A DNA stretch of 64,000 bases from Viridibacterium curvum. Lineage in GTDB: Bacteria > Pseudomonadota > Gammaproteobacteria > Burkholderiales > Rhodocyclaceae. This document shows positions 18,086 through 26,908 of the stretch, in pieces (positions within the stretch are counted from its first letter, which is position 1; every line of letters begins with the position of its first letter). Where the stretch lies: NCBI RefSeq assembly GCF_039544165.1, contig NZ_BAABLD010000017.1, positions 62,001-126,000 of the forward strand. The letters run 5' to 3'. The notes beneath the pieces are model-generated. The model had not been told where the DNA came from. It saw only the letters and a list, made by a program, of their open reading frames with translations, and did not search any database. A program made the position numbers and the translations under genes.

Positions 18086-19921
18086 ATGTCCCCACACCAC
18101 CCTGCGTCGCGCAGGGCGAAGGCGGCCCCCTCGCCCTTCTCGCCCTTTGCGTTGTTTGAAGACAACCTCGGCAGCCCGGCCCGCGCGCGCCTGCTGCACG
18201 GCCATCTGCTCACGCTCGATTGCCCGCTGGCCAACGACGCACCCACCTTTTTCGACGCCATCGACGCGCAGACCGCACGTGGACGCTGGGTCGCACTGAT
18301 CGCGAACTACGAACTCGCCAGCGCCTTCGAGCCCCGCCTGAGCGACCACCGCGACACGGCAACTCCCGCACCACTGGCACGCGCCCTGGTGTTCGAACAC
18401 AACCGGACACTCGAAGGCGACGCCCTCGCCGACTGGTGGCAGCAAGCCCTCGACCAACTCAGCGGCCAACAACGCGAAGCCGGCCTGCTGCACCTCGCGC
18501 CACAGTGGCAGGCTGATGAACACGCCACGCGCGTCTCGCGCATCCTCGACTACATCCGCGCCGGCGACTGCTACCAGGCCAACCTCACCTTCCCGCTGAC
18601 CGGGCAAAGCTTCGGCCACCCCCTCGCGCTCTACGCACAGCTGCGCGAGCGCCAACCCGTGCAGCACGGCGCCCTCATCCACGACGGGCAGAACTGGCTG
18701 CTCTCACGCTCGCCCGAACGATTCTTCACGCGCCACGGCGACACCCTCAGCTGCCGCCCCATGAAAGGCACGGCCCCCCGCGCGGCCGACGCCACCGAAG
18801 ACGCCGCCATCGCCAGCTCACTGCAAGGCTCCGAGAAGAACCGCGCCGAGAACCTGATGATCGTCGACCTCATCCGCAACGATCTCGGCCGCCTCGCCCC
18901 CGCCGGCAAAGTCAGCGTCAGCAGCCTCTTCGCGCTGGAAACCTATGCCACCGTGCACCAGCTCACCTCCACCGTCGAAGCCAGCGGCGTCACCGCCTCC
19001 ACGGCTGAAACATTCCGCGCCCTCTTCCCCTGCGGCTCCGTCACCGGCGCCCCCAAGCTGCGCGCCATGCAGATCATCGACGAACTCGAAGCTGGCCCGC
19101 GCGGCGCCTACTGCGGCGCCATCGGCTGGCTCGCCCCCGATGGCGACGCCGATTTCAACGTCCCCATCCGCACCCTGCTCATCGACGCACAGGGCCACGC
19201 ACGGCTCGACGTCGGCAGCGGCATCGTCGCCGACTCCGACCCCGCTGCCGAGTATGACGAATGCCTTACCAAGGCCCGCTTCGTCCGCGACGACGGCCTG
19301 CAGCTCATCGAAACCCTGCGCTGCGAAGTCGGCCCGCAGATCCGCTACCCCATGCTGCCCGGCCACATCGCCCGGCTCGAAAAATCGGCGCGAACCCTGG
19401 GTATCCCGTTCAGCAAGAGCGCAATCCTCGCCACACTCGCCGCACAAGCTGCGACGCTGCAACACGGCACCTACCGCATGCGCCTCACCCTGGCGCGCGA
19501 CGGCCGCTGCGAGGCCAGCAGCACCGTGCTCGCACCGCTGCCGCCCGTACTCACCGTCACCATCGCCAGCGAACGCCTGGACCCCGACGACCTGCGCCTG
19601 CAACACAAGACAACCGCGCGCCGCTTCTACGACACCGCGCTGGAACGCACCATCGCCGCCGGCCATTTCGACCTGCTGTTCTTCAACACCCGAGACGAAC
19701 TGTGCGAAGGCGCCCGCAGCAACGTCTTCATCGAACGCAACGGCGTGCTGCTCACGCCCCCGCTCAGCAGCGGCCTGCTGCCCGGCGTGCTGCGCGCGCA
19801 GCTGATTGCCGAAGGACGCGCGCAGGAAGGAGTGCTGACGCGCAAGGATCTTGATACGGCGGAAAAGCTCTTCGTTGGTAATGCGCTGCGCGGGTTGATG
19901 GCAGTCAGGCTGATCGCCTGA
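18086..19921 (+). CDS. pabBC: aminodeoxychorismate synthase I / aminodeoxychorismate lyase fusion
   Basis: A 611-residue bifunctional folate-pathway enzyme making p-aminobenzoate from chorismate. The N-terminal two thirds are PabB-like, with YQANLTFPL, CRPMKGTAPR, AENLMIVDLIRNDLGR and FPCGSVTGAPKLRAM. The C-terminal 200 residues are a class IV aminotransferase (PabC-like), with LIETLRCE, the lysine in LRLQHKTTARRFY and ELCEGARSNVF. The first 15 residues are not family-like, so the true start may be slightly downstream of 18086. The glutaminase subunit PabA is not in the window. It functionally connects to thyA-folA at 60-62 kb. Confidence 0.93.
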   Translation: MSPHHPASRRAKAAPSPFSPFALFEDNLGSPARARLLHGHLLTLDCPLANDAPTFFDAIDAQTARGRWVALIANYELASAFEPRLSDHRDTATPAPLARALVFEHNRTLEGDALADWWQQALDQLSGQQREAGLLHLAPQWQADEHATRVSRILDYIRAGDCYQANLTFPLTGQSFGHPLALYAQLRERQPVQHGALIHDGQNWLLSRSPERFFTRHGDTLSCRPMKGTAPRAADATEDAAIASSLQGSEKNRAENLMIVDLIRNDLGRLAPAGKVSVSSLFALETYATVHQLTSTVEASGVTASTAETFRALFPCGSVTGAPKLRAMQIIDELEAGPRGAYCGAIGWLAPDGDADFNVPIRTLLIDAQGHARLDVGSGIVADSDPAAEYDECLTKARFVRDDGLQLIETLRCEVGPQIRYPMLPGHIARLEKSARTLGIPFSKSAILATLAAQAATLQHGTYRMRLTLARDGRCEASSTVLAPLPPVLTVTIASERLDPDDLRLQHKTTARRFYDTALERTIAAGHFDLLFFNTRDELCEGARSNVFIERNGVLLTPPLSSGLLPGVLRAQLIAEGRAQEGVLTRKDLDTAEKLFVGNALRGLMAVRLIA

Positions 19922-20072
19922 GACCCATCCGGATCGAGTCCCTTCGGTTATTGCGCCTTACGCCCTTGTCGTGGAGATGAAGGGCGGCTCAAGGCGAAGG
20001 AAACCGCAATCGCCAGCTTGCAGAGAGGATCTTGCCCCGGTCCGCTTGCCTGTAGGGTTAGACGCCGCGGAT

Positions 20073-21141
20073 TCACAAACGAAGTGCAACGCCCCGCGAA
20101 GCTGGAGGGCGAGCTGAGATACTGAGAGCTTCCATTTCCCGCGAAGAAAGAGGAAGTACTCATGAATAAGTACCACCAGCTCACCCGAGAGGAAAGATAC
20201 TGCATAACGGGGCTGCAAAGTGCGGGGCTGTCTCAAGCCGCGATTGCCCGGCACATGGGGCGTGCGGCCAGCACGATCAGCCGCGAGTTGCGGCGCAACC
20301 GCACGACTCACGACGGGCGCTACCGTGCGGAGAAAGCGCAGAGATACGCCAGCGCCAGACGCCGACGAGCACGGCGACGCTCCTGGTACAGCGCCTTGCA
20401 ATGGCAGACCGTCGAGGCGCTGCTGCGCAAGAAGTGGAGCCCTGAACAGATCAGCGCGGTACTGCGACAAAAAGCAGTCTGCAGGATGAGTCACGAGACC
20501 ATCTACCGGTACATCCTGCGAGACAAACGCGAAGGCGGAACGCTCTACAAACACATGCGCATCATGGCCAAGGTGTGCCGCAAGCGGTACGCGGGCAAGG
20601 ACTCGCGGGGCGTGCTGGCAGGCAAGCGGCACATCAGCGAAAGGGGAGCGGCGATAGAACAGCGCCAGCAGCTGGGGCACTGGGAAGGCGACACGGTCAT
20701 TGGTCAGGACAAGCATCACTGCATCCTTACACTGCTTGAACGCAAATCCGGCTACGCCGTGATCAAGAAGATCAGCTCGCGGACTACCCGACAAGTGAAC
20801 TGGGCAGCCAGCATCGCCTTGCGTGAACATGCCAGCCGCTTCCATACGCTCACACTGGACAACGGTACCGAGTTCCACGACTACAAGGCGCTCGAAGAGC
20901 GCTTCCCGCTCACCTGCTACTTCGCCACGCCGTACCACTCCTGGGAGCGTGGGGCCAACGAAAACCTCAATGGCCTGATCCGGCAGTACATCCCCAAAGG
21001 CACCTGCATGAGCACACTCACGCAGAAACAGTGCGACTGGATCGCTAACGAATTAAATACCCGGCCGAGAAAAAGACACCAGTTCAAAACCCCGAAGGAG
21101 ATTTATTATGGTTCCAGATGATCGTTGCACTTCAACGTTGA
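20073..21141 (+). mobile_element. IS30-family insertion sequence
   Basis: The element holds one transposase gene between imperfect inverted ends. The inner 11 bases GAAGTGCAACG are identical at both ends (20081-20091 and, inverted, 21123-21133), and a TCA triplet matches at the outer edge. Outer boundaries are therefore inferred as about 20073 and 21141. I cannot identify a convincing target duplication. Confidence 0.82.
20162..21121 (+). CDS. IS30-family transposase
   Basis: A 319-residue transposase that appears intact. An N-terminal helix-turn-helix (LSQAAIARHMGRAASTISRE) binds the ends. The DDE catalytic triad is D177 (HWEGDTVIG), D233 (TLDNGTEF) and E267 (RGANENLNG); the 33-residue spacing between the last two is characteristic of IS30. 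The gene fills most of the element. It lies downstream of pabBC and immediately next to the 3' end of the AT-rich ATPase-nuclease gene. Confidence 0.95.
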   Translation: MNKYHQLTREERYCITGLQSAGLSQAAIARHMGRAASTISRELRRNRTTHDGRYRAEKAQRYASARRRRARRRSWYSALQWQTVEALLRKKWSPEQISAVLRQKAVCRMSHETIYRYILRDKREGGTLYKHMRIMAKVCRKRYAGKDSRGVLAGKRHISERGAAIEQRQQLGHWEGDTVIGQDKHHCILTLLERKSGYAVIKKISSRTTRQVNWAASIALREHASRFHTLTLDNGTEFHDYKALEERFPLTCYFATPYHSWERGANENLNGLIRQYIPKGTCMSTLTQKQCDWIANELNTRPRKRHQFKTPKEIYYGSR

Positions 21142-21143
21142 GA

Positions 21144-22757
21144 CTACGCCATATGATGCGCAAAATTCCCAAAATATCTCTTCAACGACTCTGTTATTTC
21201 ATCACGGCCGCTACCTTTTGCGAGGCGAACTACAAATTCAGGAAGACTGCCATTGGCAAGGCCGAGCGCTGAGCTTGCTTGCGCGGATAGCGACTTACGA
21301 TTGTATATAGCCAATAGGCCGTCAAAATCTCTTGCAGACAATACAGCATTAAAATCTGCAAGTGACTGAGTGTAGATGGCGTTGACGTCAATTCCTGTAG
21401 TAAGCGAATGAAGAGCAGAAGCCAACCCAGCAGAACCTTTTGCTTTTTCGTCAAACATGTTGAGCTGAAACTTTATTTCACCTGCGGCGCGAAGCGAAGC
21501 CTGAACCTCTAGCTCACCCTGTAAGCGAGAGAATATTGCAGACGAAACGGATTGGAAGTCGGCATTGACATCACGCTCCAGTCGAATGCTAACTAGTTCA
21601 AGGATTTCTTTAGTGCAAAATAGGTTTTCTACCTCTGCAACGGATAGGACGAATATTGAATCTTGCTCGAGCTTTGCTATTTCAGCGGGAACTCGCCTGT
21701 CTCTATCAATGATGCCAAATACGTTTAGGTGATGAAGTTGCGTATTGGCTTTCATCGCCCTAACTGATTGTATTACTTGGCTACAGCTACCAACCGGTAT
21801 GACCAAGTAGTTATTTAGAATTGCCGCATAAAGAGCAGAATCAAAGCTGCCGGCCACTCCTTCAACAAATACGACAGACCTCCTGCTGCCGAGCACTTCC
21901 AACAAAAGACCTTCAGGGATGCTATCGTCTTGCTTTATTAAATCCCAATCCCACTTTTCACCGTCGTAAGACTTTAGCCAAACTTTTGTTGCCTCTTCCA
22001 TTGCCGAAGCAAAATCTACGTCATGAGTCAGATATATAAAAAAGCAATCAGGCCTTGCTTGCTCGATCTGACCCCAAAGGGGAGCTTGCACGGATTTATG
22101 AAGGTGTAACTCTGGCTCGTCAATGATGACTATCGCGCCTGAAGGTGCTGCCAAACATTGACCGATGAGATAAAAAATAACCCGCTCACCATCACTCATC
22201 TCTGATGAGTTGTATATTTTTCCTTGCGAGTCCCTAGTTTTTGTTTGAATTCGGAGACCGCCAATCACCAGCTCTCTATGTGGAAGAATTCTTTCCCAAA
22301 TTTCTTTGACTACATCTAGCTTTGTCTTTGGCGGTTCAACTCTGTTGGTGGTTGATTTTGAGGCTGCTAGATATTTGGCGCTTTCCTCAGTGTGATCTGA
22401 GAAAAGAAAAACCATTAGCTGATGATAGTCATTGAGCAGGCTTACTGCTGGCTTGCTTTGCCATCTGCTTCCTTGTTTGTGCCCGATTATATTGTTTTGT
22501 TCGATTGCTCGCTCATACCCCGTCCACAACTCGGAAGTTGCTAAATCAATTGATTTTGGCGTTGTTGAGTCAGGCATTGATAATGATTTTTGAGCAGAAA
22601 TCCGATGCACCTTTGCACTGTGCGGTGAGCTAAATTCGATCCAGGTTCCGAGTCTGGTTTTCCCTGCACCATTTGCACCTACCACCATCAAACTTTTTGA
22701 CGACTCGATTTTTGATATCCCGGCACTGTTTTGCGGCAAGTAAATTTCTTTTTTCAT
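21144..22757 (-). CDS. ABC-type ATPase fused to DUF4435/TOPRIM-like nuclease domain (PARIS-like defence candidate)
   Basis: A 537-residue protein. The ATPase half has Walker A GANGAGKT (27-34), an ABC-signature-like MSDGE (187-191), Walker B IVIIDEPE (209-216) and the switch histidine in YLTHD (242-246). From about residue 292 the sequence is TOPRIM/DUF4435-like: SVVFVEG with E299, then IIDRDRR with D351 and D353, then AEVENLF. In PARIS antiphage systems, AriA is an ABC-type ATPase and AriB a DUF4435 nuclease, and fused forms are known. OLD-family nucleases are the alternative. The gene is visibly AT-rich with different codon use from its neighbours, indicating transfer. Its TAG stop lies just outside the IS30 end, so loss of a C-terminal piece is possible. 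Function is inferred. Confidence 0.78.
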   Translation of the reverse strand: MKKEIYLPQNSAGISKIESSKSLMVVGANGAGKTRLGTWIEFSSPHSAKVHRISAQKSLSMPDSTTPKSIDLATSELWTGYERAIEQNNIIGHKQGSRWQSKPAVSLLNDYHQLMVFLFSDHTEESAKYLAASKSTTNRVEPPKTKLDVVKEIWERILPHRELVIGGLRIQTKTRDSQGKIYNSSEMSDGERVIFYLIGQCLAAPSGAIVIIDEPELHLHKSVQAPLWGQIEQARPDCFFIYLTHDVDFASAMEEATKVWLKSYDGEKWDWDLIKQDDSIPEGLLLEVLGSRRSVVFVEGVAGSFDSALYAAILNNYLVIPVGSCSQVIQSVRAMKANTQLHHLNVFGIIDRDRRVPAEIAKLEQDSIFVLSVAEVENLFCTKEILELVSIRLERDVNADFQSVSSAIFSRLQGELEVQASLRAAGEIKFQLNMFDEKAKGSAGLASALHSLTTGIDVNAIYTQSLADFNAVLSARDFDGLLAIYNRKSLSAQASSALGLANGSLPEFVVRLAKGSGRDEITESLKRYFGNFAHHMA

Positions 22758-22968
22758 TGTTTTCCCGTCGCTATGGAATTAAGTGGGTAGGGCATAACGA
22801 GATGTCGACAACACACCGAGTGTCGCCATTCAGAAATGGACGGCCGCGTTCCAACATCTGGCCATCCGTCCCGGCAACCATAAGACATGTCGTTCCGGAT
22901 GCCAAGACACGAACCACAAGCCGGAGCACTTGCGGTGCCGGCGTCCGACCGGGCATCTCACTGTAACC

Positions 22969-23313
22969 TCAGGCCACATTCCCCGCCATGCCGAGCGGTG
23001 CCAACCCATGCCGCGCCCTTGCCCGATTGCAGGCCTCGTTGCCAATGCCATGCACACCATGTGCAGCAAACTCGCGGCAGGGATCAGGGCGGAACTCGTA
23101 GATGCCGCATTTCACTGATTCACCGATCTTGCCGACGAGGGCGACGCAGCGTGGCGGGCTGCGGTCGGTGCCGCGCATGCGGCATGTGCTGCCAGTCTCT
23201 TCGTCGGCCAGCATCTCCGGCACGTAGCCGCCGGGTTCGGTGTCGAGCTGGCTGCGGTGGAAGCTGACGCGGAAAGCAGCACAGCACACGCCGCAGGTCT
23301 GGCAGGGGTTCAT
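22969..23313 (-). CDS. YkgJ-family cysteine-cluster protein
   Basis: A 114-residue protein starting MNPCQTCGVCCAAF, the CxxCxxCC cluster of the YkgJ/UPF0153 family (probable metal or Fe-S binding). Additional conserved cysteines occur in CRMRG, CVAL, CGIYEFRPDPCREF and NEAC. The ATG at 23313 is chosen because family members begin close to the first cysteine pair; an upstream in-frame start adds 16 residues without similarity. Base composition returns to the GC-rich norm, marking the right limit of the AT-rich insert. The biochemical role is not known. Confidence 0.88.
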   Translation of the reverse strand: MNPCQTCGVCCAAFRVSFHRSQLDTEPGGYVPEMLADEETGSTCRMRGTDRSPPRCVALVGKIGESVKCGIYEFRPDPCREFAAHGVHGIGNEACNRARARHGLAPLGMAGNVA

Positions 23314-23415
23314 GAGGCATCCTGGGGAATCGAAGCGCGCATGATGCGCGAAGCGGGCCACTTGCGCATCTTGTTGTGCGCCTCAACGCCGCTTCAACGC
23401 AGCCTCACTGAGGCA

Positions 23416-24687
23416 TCAGGGCAGACTGATGGGCCAGCTGTTCGATACCGCGCCGTCGTCGCGCACCACGTAGAGCCATGCCTGCCCGGCGGCAAAACCA
23501 CTGCGCAGCAGCGGGGCTGTAATGCTGCTGCCTGACCAGGCGCTCGCCGGCAATGGCGCGCGCAGGGTCGCGGCAGACCATGTCGCAGCGTTGGCCAGCA
23601 CGACACGTGCACGACTGGTGTCGAGGTAGTGGTCGTCGTACCAGACACTCACGCCGTTCGTGCTGCCGGGGTTGAGCCAGTAGTCCATGCCGATCACAAG
23701 GTAGCTGCAGTTGAGCATGTGCGTGGCATCGCTGCGCACCTGCAGGGCATTGCGGTTGATCTGCAGGTTGCCATTCACCCAGGTGAGGTGCTGACCATTA
23801 CTCTGGCCGATGTCGTTGAGGCGGTAGTACTCCTCGACCTGGTACCAGACTTCCTCCTGCAAGGGAATGACGGTACCACTGCCCATGCTGGCCTCGCCCG
23901 CCCAGCCCTCGTCGCGCGTGCCGTCACGGCGCAGAATGCCGCCCTGCACCCCACCCGCCAGCGTCTTGTCGCTGTCGTACCGATTGACGCTCGGACCGAC
24001 AGGGTAATAGCTCGAATAGAACTTGGGACTGCCGCCATAGCAGTCGCCATTCACCTCCATGCCGCTGCGGTTGAACTTGAGCTGCGCGATGCGGCCACCA
24101 TTGGTGCGGAACTTGATGCGATAGCTGAGGTAAAGCTCCTGGCTGCTGAAGCCGCGCACGGCAATGTGCGGGAACGACTCCTCGACCGCGCCCTCTGGCG
24201 AAGCCGGGCCGGAGTGAGACTGATGCAGGAGGGACTTGCTGCCACTGAATGCTGCCGAGGCATCCACCGTAGTCGTGCCGCCGAAGCCCCCGTAGTTGTA
24301 GTACCCGAAGCTCACGGGTGCTGCGCCGACCGTGCGGCTGTCGAAGTCTTCAAACTTCAGCGGTGCGGCTTGTGCCCGGCTGCCAAAGCCCGCACCCGTT
24401 ACGGTGACGTTGCCCGCACTGACGCTCGCAGCGCTGATTGCAAAACCCGCCACACTGCTCGACACGGCGCTGCTCGCTGCCGAGCTGCTGGACGCTGCGG
24501 CACTGGCGCTGGAGGCTGCCTTGCTGCTGGCGCTGCTGGAAGACTGCACCGCACTGCTGACGGACGAAGTGCTGCCGTGGGTACTTCCACCCCCTGCTCC
24601 GCCACACGCAGCAAGCAGCAGTGCGGTCAGCAGCAAGACTATCGGGCCAAGGCGGCGCAAAGACCTATCGAGATCAGTTCTATGCAT
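23416..24687 (-). CDS. secreted lipoprotein, polysaccharide-lyase-like beta-sandwich
   Basis: A 423-residue lipoprotein. A signal peptide ends in LLLAACGG (lipobox), then a long low-complexity Ser/Ala linker (about 35-80) leads to an IPT-like short segment (ISAASVSAGNVTVTGAGFG). The rest resembles a concanavalin A-like/jelly-roll polysaccharide lyase: LYLSYRIKF, FNRSGMEVNGD, VEEYYRLND, GVSVWYDDHYLD. I cannot place it in a lyase family by reading. The ATG is at 24687, eight bases after the upstream lipoprotein stop, so the two form an operon. It probably acts on the outer membrane or cell surface. Confidence 0.75.
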   Translation of the reverse strand: MHRTDLDRSLRRLGPIVLLLTALLLAACGGAGGGSTHGSTSSVSSAVQSSSSASSKAASSASAAASSSSAASSAVSSSVAGFAISAASVSAGNVTVTGAGFGSRAQAAPLKFEDFDSRTVGAAPVSFGYYNYGGFGGTTTVDASAAFSGSKSLLHQSHSGPASPEGAVEESFPHIAVRGFSSQELYLSYRIKFRTNGGRIAQLKFNRSGMEVNGDCYGGSPKFYSSYYPVGPSVNRYDSDKTLAGGVQGGILRRDGTRDEGWAGEASMGSGTVIPLQEEVWYQVEEYYRLNDIGQSNGQHLTWVNGNLQINRNALQVRSDATHMLNCSYLVIGMDYWLNPGSTNGVSVWYDDHYLDTSRARVVLANAATWSAATLRAPLPASAWSGSSITAPLLRSGFAAGQAWLYVVRDDGAVSNSWPISLP

Positions 24688-24695
24688 GGCGGTTC

Positions 24696-26714
24696 TCAAT
24701 ACTGGTGGCCGCGCGTGCCGCGTCGCGCATCGCTCGCTGGCAAACCCGTCAGCGCTCCGCTCCCCGTCAGCGCGCTGGTGCTGCTGACGCTGCTGCCCGA
24801 CGCCGTCGTATCGAAGCCATAAGTGCCCTGCCACACGGCCCAGTTCATGTCGTTGCCGGTGCACTCGCTGTCCTTGAAGGCCAGGCTGTTGCTGCTCTCG
24901 ATGAGGTTGGCCGCCACGCTCATCTGGGTCGCCAGATTGGCGGGGCGGCTCTGGCAGGAGAGGCCGCCGTAGGGCGCCTGGCTGCCGTTGCTGATGAGGT
25001 TGTAGGAGATGCGCGTGCCGTAACTCGTCGGGTTGAACGGCCCCCAGTTCACGCCGATGCCGGATCTGACGACCGTGTTGTGATGCACATCGTGGTCGCG
25101 CATGTAGCAGCTCGACTGGAAGCACTGCAGGCCAAGATGGATGCCGGCGTTGATGAGCAGGTTGTGGTGGATGTGCAGGTTGGCCGAATTGTCCTGCGCC
25201 GAAATCTGGATACCCATGCCGGTGCGGTTGGCATCCGAAAAGACAATGTAGTTCTCGCGATAGGTGTTGTGCTGCGAGTTGTCCTTGTCATGGAAACCAC
25301 CGAAAACCTTGCCGAGATTGAGCTGGTTGTTCTCGATGATCGATTCGCCGGCATCGAACAAGGTGGTTGCATAGCCATTGCCGACATAGGTGCCGAAGTC
25401 GTTATCCTGAATCAGGAACTTGTGGCGCCAGGCCGGACCGGAGTCGCCCCAGCCATGAATGAAGGCCGGGTTCTCGCCATTGTTGGCGGCCTCGCCATCG
25501 AGGAAGCGCATGTTGCGGATCACCACGCCGGCCTTGCTCGGGTCGCTGACGATGCCCCACTGGCGCACGCCCGTCACGTCGAAGCCTTCGATGCGCGCTG
25601 TTGGCGCCGCGTCGCTGCGCACGCTGATGTCGTAGGTCTTGTTGAGGTCAAGCGTCACCACTTCATCCGGGTAGGCGAGGAACTGCTTGGCCTTGTCGTC
25701 GTAGATGATGAGGCCAGTCTGGTAGCTGCCCTTGCGCAGCACGATGGCCTGACTGGACGATGAGTTGGCCAGCGCGTAGGCCAGCGTGCGGAACGGCGTG
25801 GTGCGCGTGCCCCGCCCTGCAGCATCAACACCATCGGTCGCGACAAACAGGAAGCGCGCCGCAGCCGACTGGATCGTGAAGCTCTGCTCCAGCGTCTTCT
25901 GCGTCGCGCCGCTGTCGCGGATCTCCAGCGTCAGCACATACGTGCCCTCGCTGGCAGGCGTGAAACGCACCGTGCCGCGCCGGAAGTCCAGCGACACCCC
26001 GGCGGTGCTCTGCGCTACGCCACCGAGAGTGAGGCTCTTGATTCGATATTCGTACGGAAAGATGCCGCCCGCCACGCCGGGGCGGCTCTCGTAGGGAATG
26101 CCGGGGTATGCCACGTCGCGCAAGCCGATGCGCACCGTGAGCGCATCATTGGGCAAGGTGTCCGGCAGGGTGATGCGCGCCGCAGGCTGGCTCACGCAGC
26201 GCACGAAAACCGGCGCGCCATCCGTCGGCACCGTCGCCGGCGCCAGCGCCGACACAGCACAGAGCTGGCCCACCGGCTGCGCCGTCACGCTGAGGTTGAG
26301 GGCACTGCCCGCCACGGATGTGGCGAACGCATAGGGCTGGTTAAGCGTCGCCGACACACTCTCGCTGCCGTGCCTGAGCGTCAATTGACCACCCAGAGCG
26401 AGGCCCTGAACACGCACGACAAGCGCGCCCGAGGCCGCTGAGCTGCTCGCTGCACTCGAAGTTGTGCTACTCGAACCGGCGCTACTGGATGTGCTGGCAC
26501 CCACACTGCTTACCGCGCTGCTGGCTGCAACGCTTGCGGAAGCCCCTGTCGCCGACGTACCGGCAGCGCTGCCAGTGCCACCACAGGCATTTAGCAGGAA
26601 ACACAGCAGCCCCGTGCAAATCAGCCCGTGCACGGTGGAGAAAACTGCCGAACAAGGATCTGAATCGGCACGCGGCAACTGCCGCGTGCTATCGAAGTGA
26701 GAATGAGAACGCAT
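24696..26714 (-). CDS. secreted lipoprotein with right-handed beta-helix (pectate-lyase-like)
   Basis: A 672-residue lipoprotein. The start chosen is the ATG at 26714; the n-region is long before the hydrophobic core ending LLCFLLNACGG. A Ser-rich linker (about 45-95) follows, then an Ig/cadherin-like domain (about 155-270, ending YVLTLEIRDSG). The C-terminal half has repeating segments of the parallel beta-helix type: FRTLAYALANSS, IVLRKGSYQTG, GVVIRNMRFLDGE, FLIQDNDFG, SIIENNQLN, LHIHHNLLIN, DVHHNTVVRSG, RISYNLISNG. Pectate/alginate lyases (DUF1565 or PL6-like) are the best comparison. The substrate is unknown. It is the first gene of a two-gene operon, with a perfect palindrome in its leader. 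Confidence 0.78.
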   Translation of the reverse strand: MRSHSHFDSTRQLPRADSDPCSAVFSTVHGLICTGLLCFLLNACGGTGSAAGTSATGASASVAASSAVSSVGASTSSSAGSSSTTSSAASSSAASGALVVRVQGLALGGQLTLRHGSESVSATLNQPYAFATSVAGSALNLSVTAQPVGQLCAVSALAPATVPTDGAPVFVRCVSQPAARITLPDTLPNDALTVRIGLRDVAYPGIPYESRPGVAGGIFPYEYRIKSLTLGGVAQSTAGVSLDFRRGTVRFTPASEGTYVLTLEIRDSGATQKTLEQSFTIQSAAARFLFVATDGVDAAGRGTRTTPFRTLAYALANSSSSQAIVLRKGSYQTGLIIYDDKAKQFLAYPDEVVTLDLNKTYDISVRSDAAPTARIEGFDVTGVRQWGIVSDPSKAGVVIRNMRFLDGEAANNGENPAFIHGWGDSGPAWRHKFLIQDNDFGTYVGNGYATTLFDAGESIIENNQLNLGKVFGGFHDKDNSQHNTYRENYIVFSDANRTGMGIQISAQDNSANLHIHHNLLINAGIHLGLQCFQSSCYMRDHDVHHNTVVRSGIGVNWGPFNPTSYGTRISYNLISNGSQAPYGGLSCQSRPANLATQMSVAANLIESSNSLAFKDSECTGNDMNWAVWQGTYGFDTTASGSSVSSTSALTGSGALTGLPASDARRGTRGHQY

Positions 26715-26732
26715 CGATGTCTTCTTGTACTG

Positions 26733-26756
26733 TCGGTATGGCGGGCGCCATACCGA
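26733..26756. promoter_or_regulatory. perfect palindrome in the leader of the lipoprotein operon
   Basis: TCGGTATGGC and GCCATACCGA form a perfect ten-base inverted repeat around a four-base centre. It lies 18 bases upstream of the beta-helix lipoprotein start, so it could be an operator or an mRNA hairpin close to the ribosome binding site. Confidence 0.55.
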
Positions 26757-26908
26757 AGCGAGAAGCACATTCGGCTGCTTTCCGCTATCAGGAAAGCATA
26801 TCGATGCGGCAGCGGCGAGGCCTGCCGCCCGTCCGGGCTTGCCGGACTTGCCGACAAGAGGCGGTTGCTTGATTTCGCGGCAGCATGGCTATCTGCCGCG
26901 GCGGCTCG

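Noticed and set aside
22771..22956. Small minus-strand ORF (61 codons) between the ATPase and YkgJ genes
   Set aside because: No ribosome binding site or recognisable sequence; probably chance.
23629..24822. Plus-strand ORF of 397 codons opposite the beta-sandwich lipoprotein
   Set aside because: The minus strand has a signal peptide, lipobox and domain structure; the plus-strand translation is compositionally biased shadow sequence.
26831..26847. GTCCGG/CCGGAC hairpin considered as the tctA terminator
   Set aside because: Stem of only six bases and no T-run on either strand; too weak to call.
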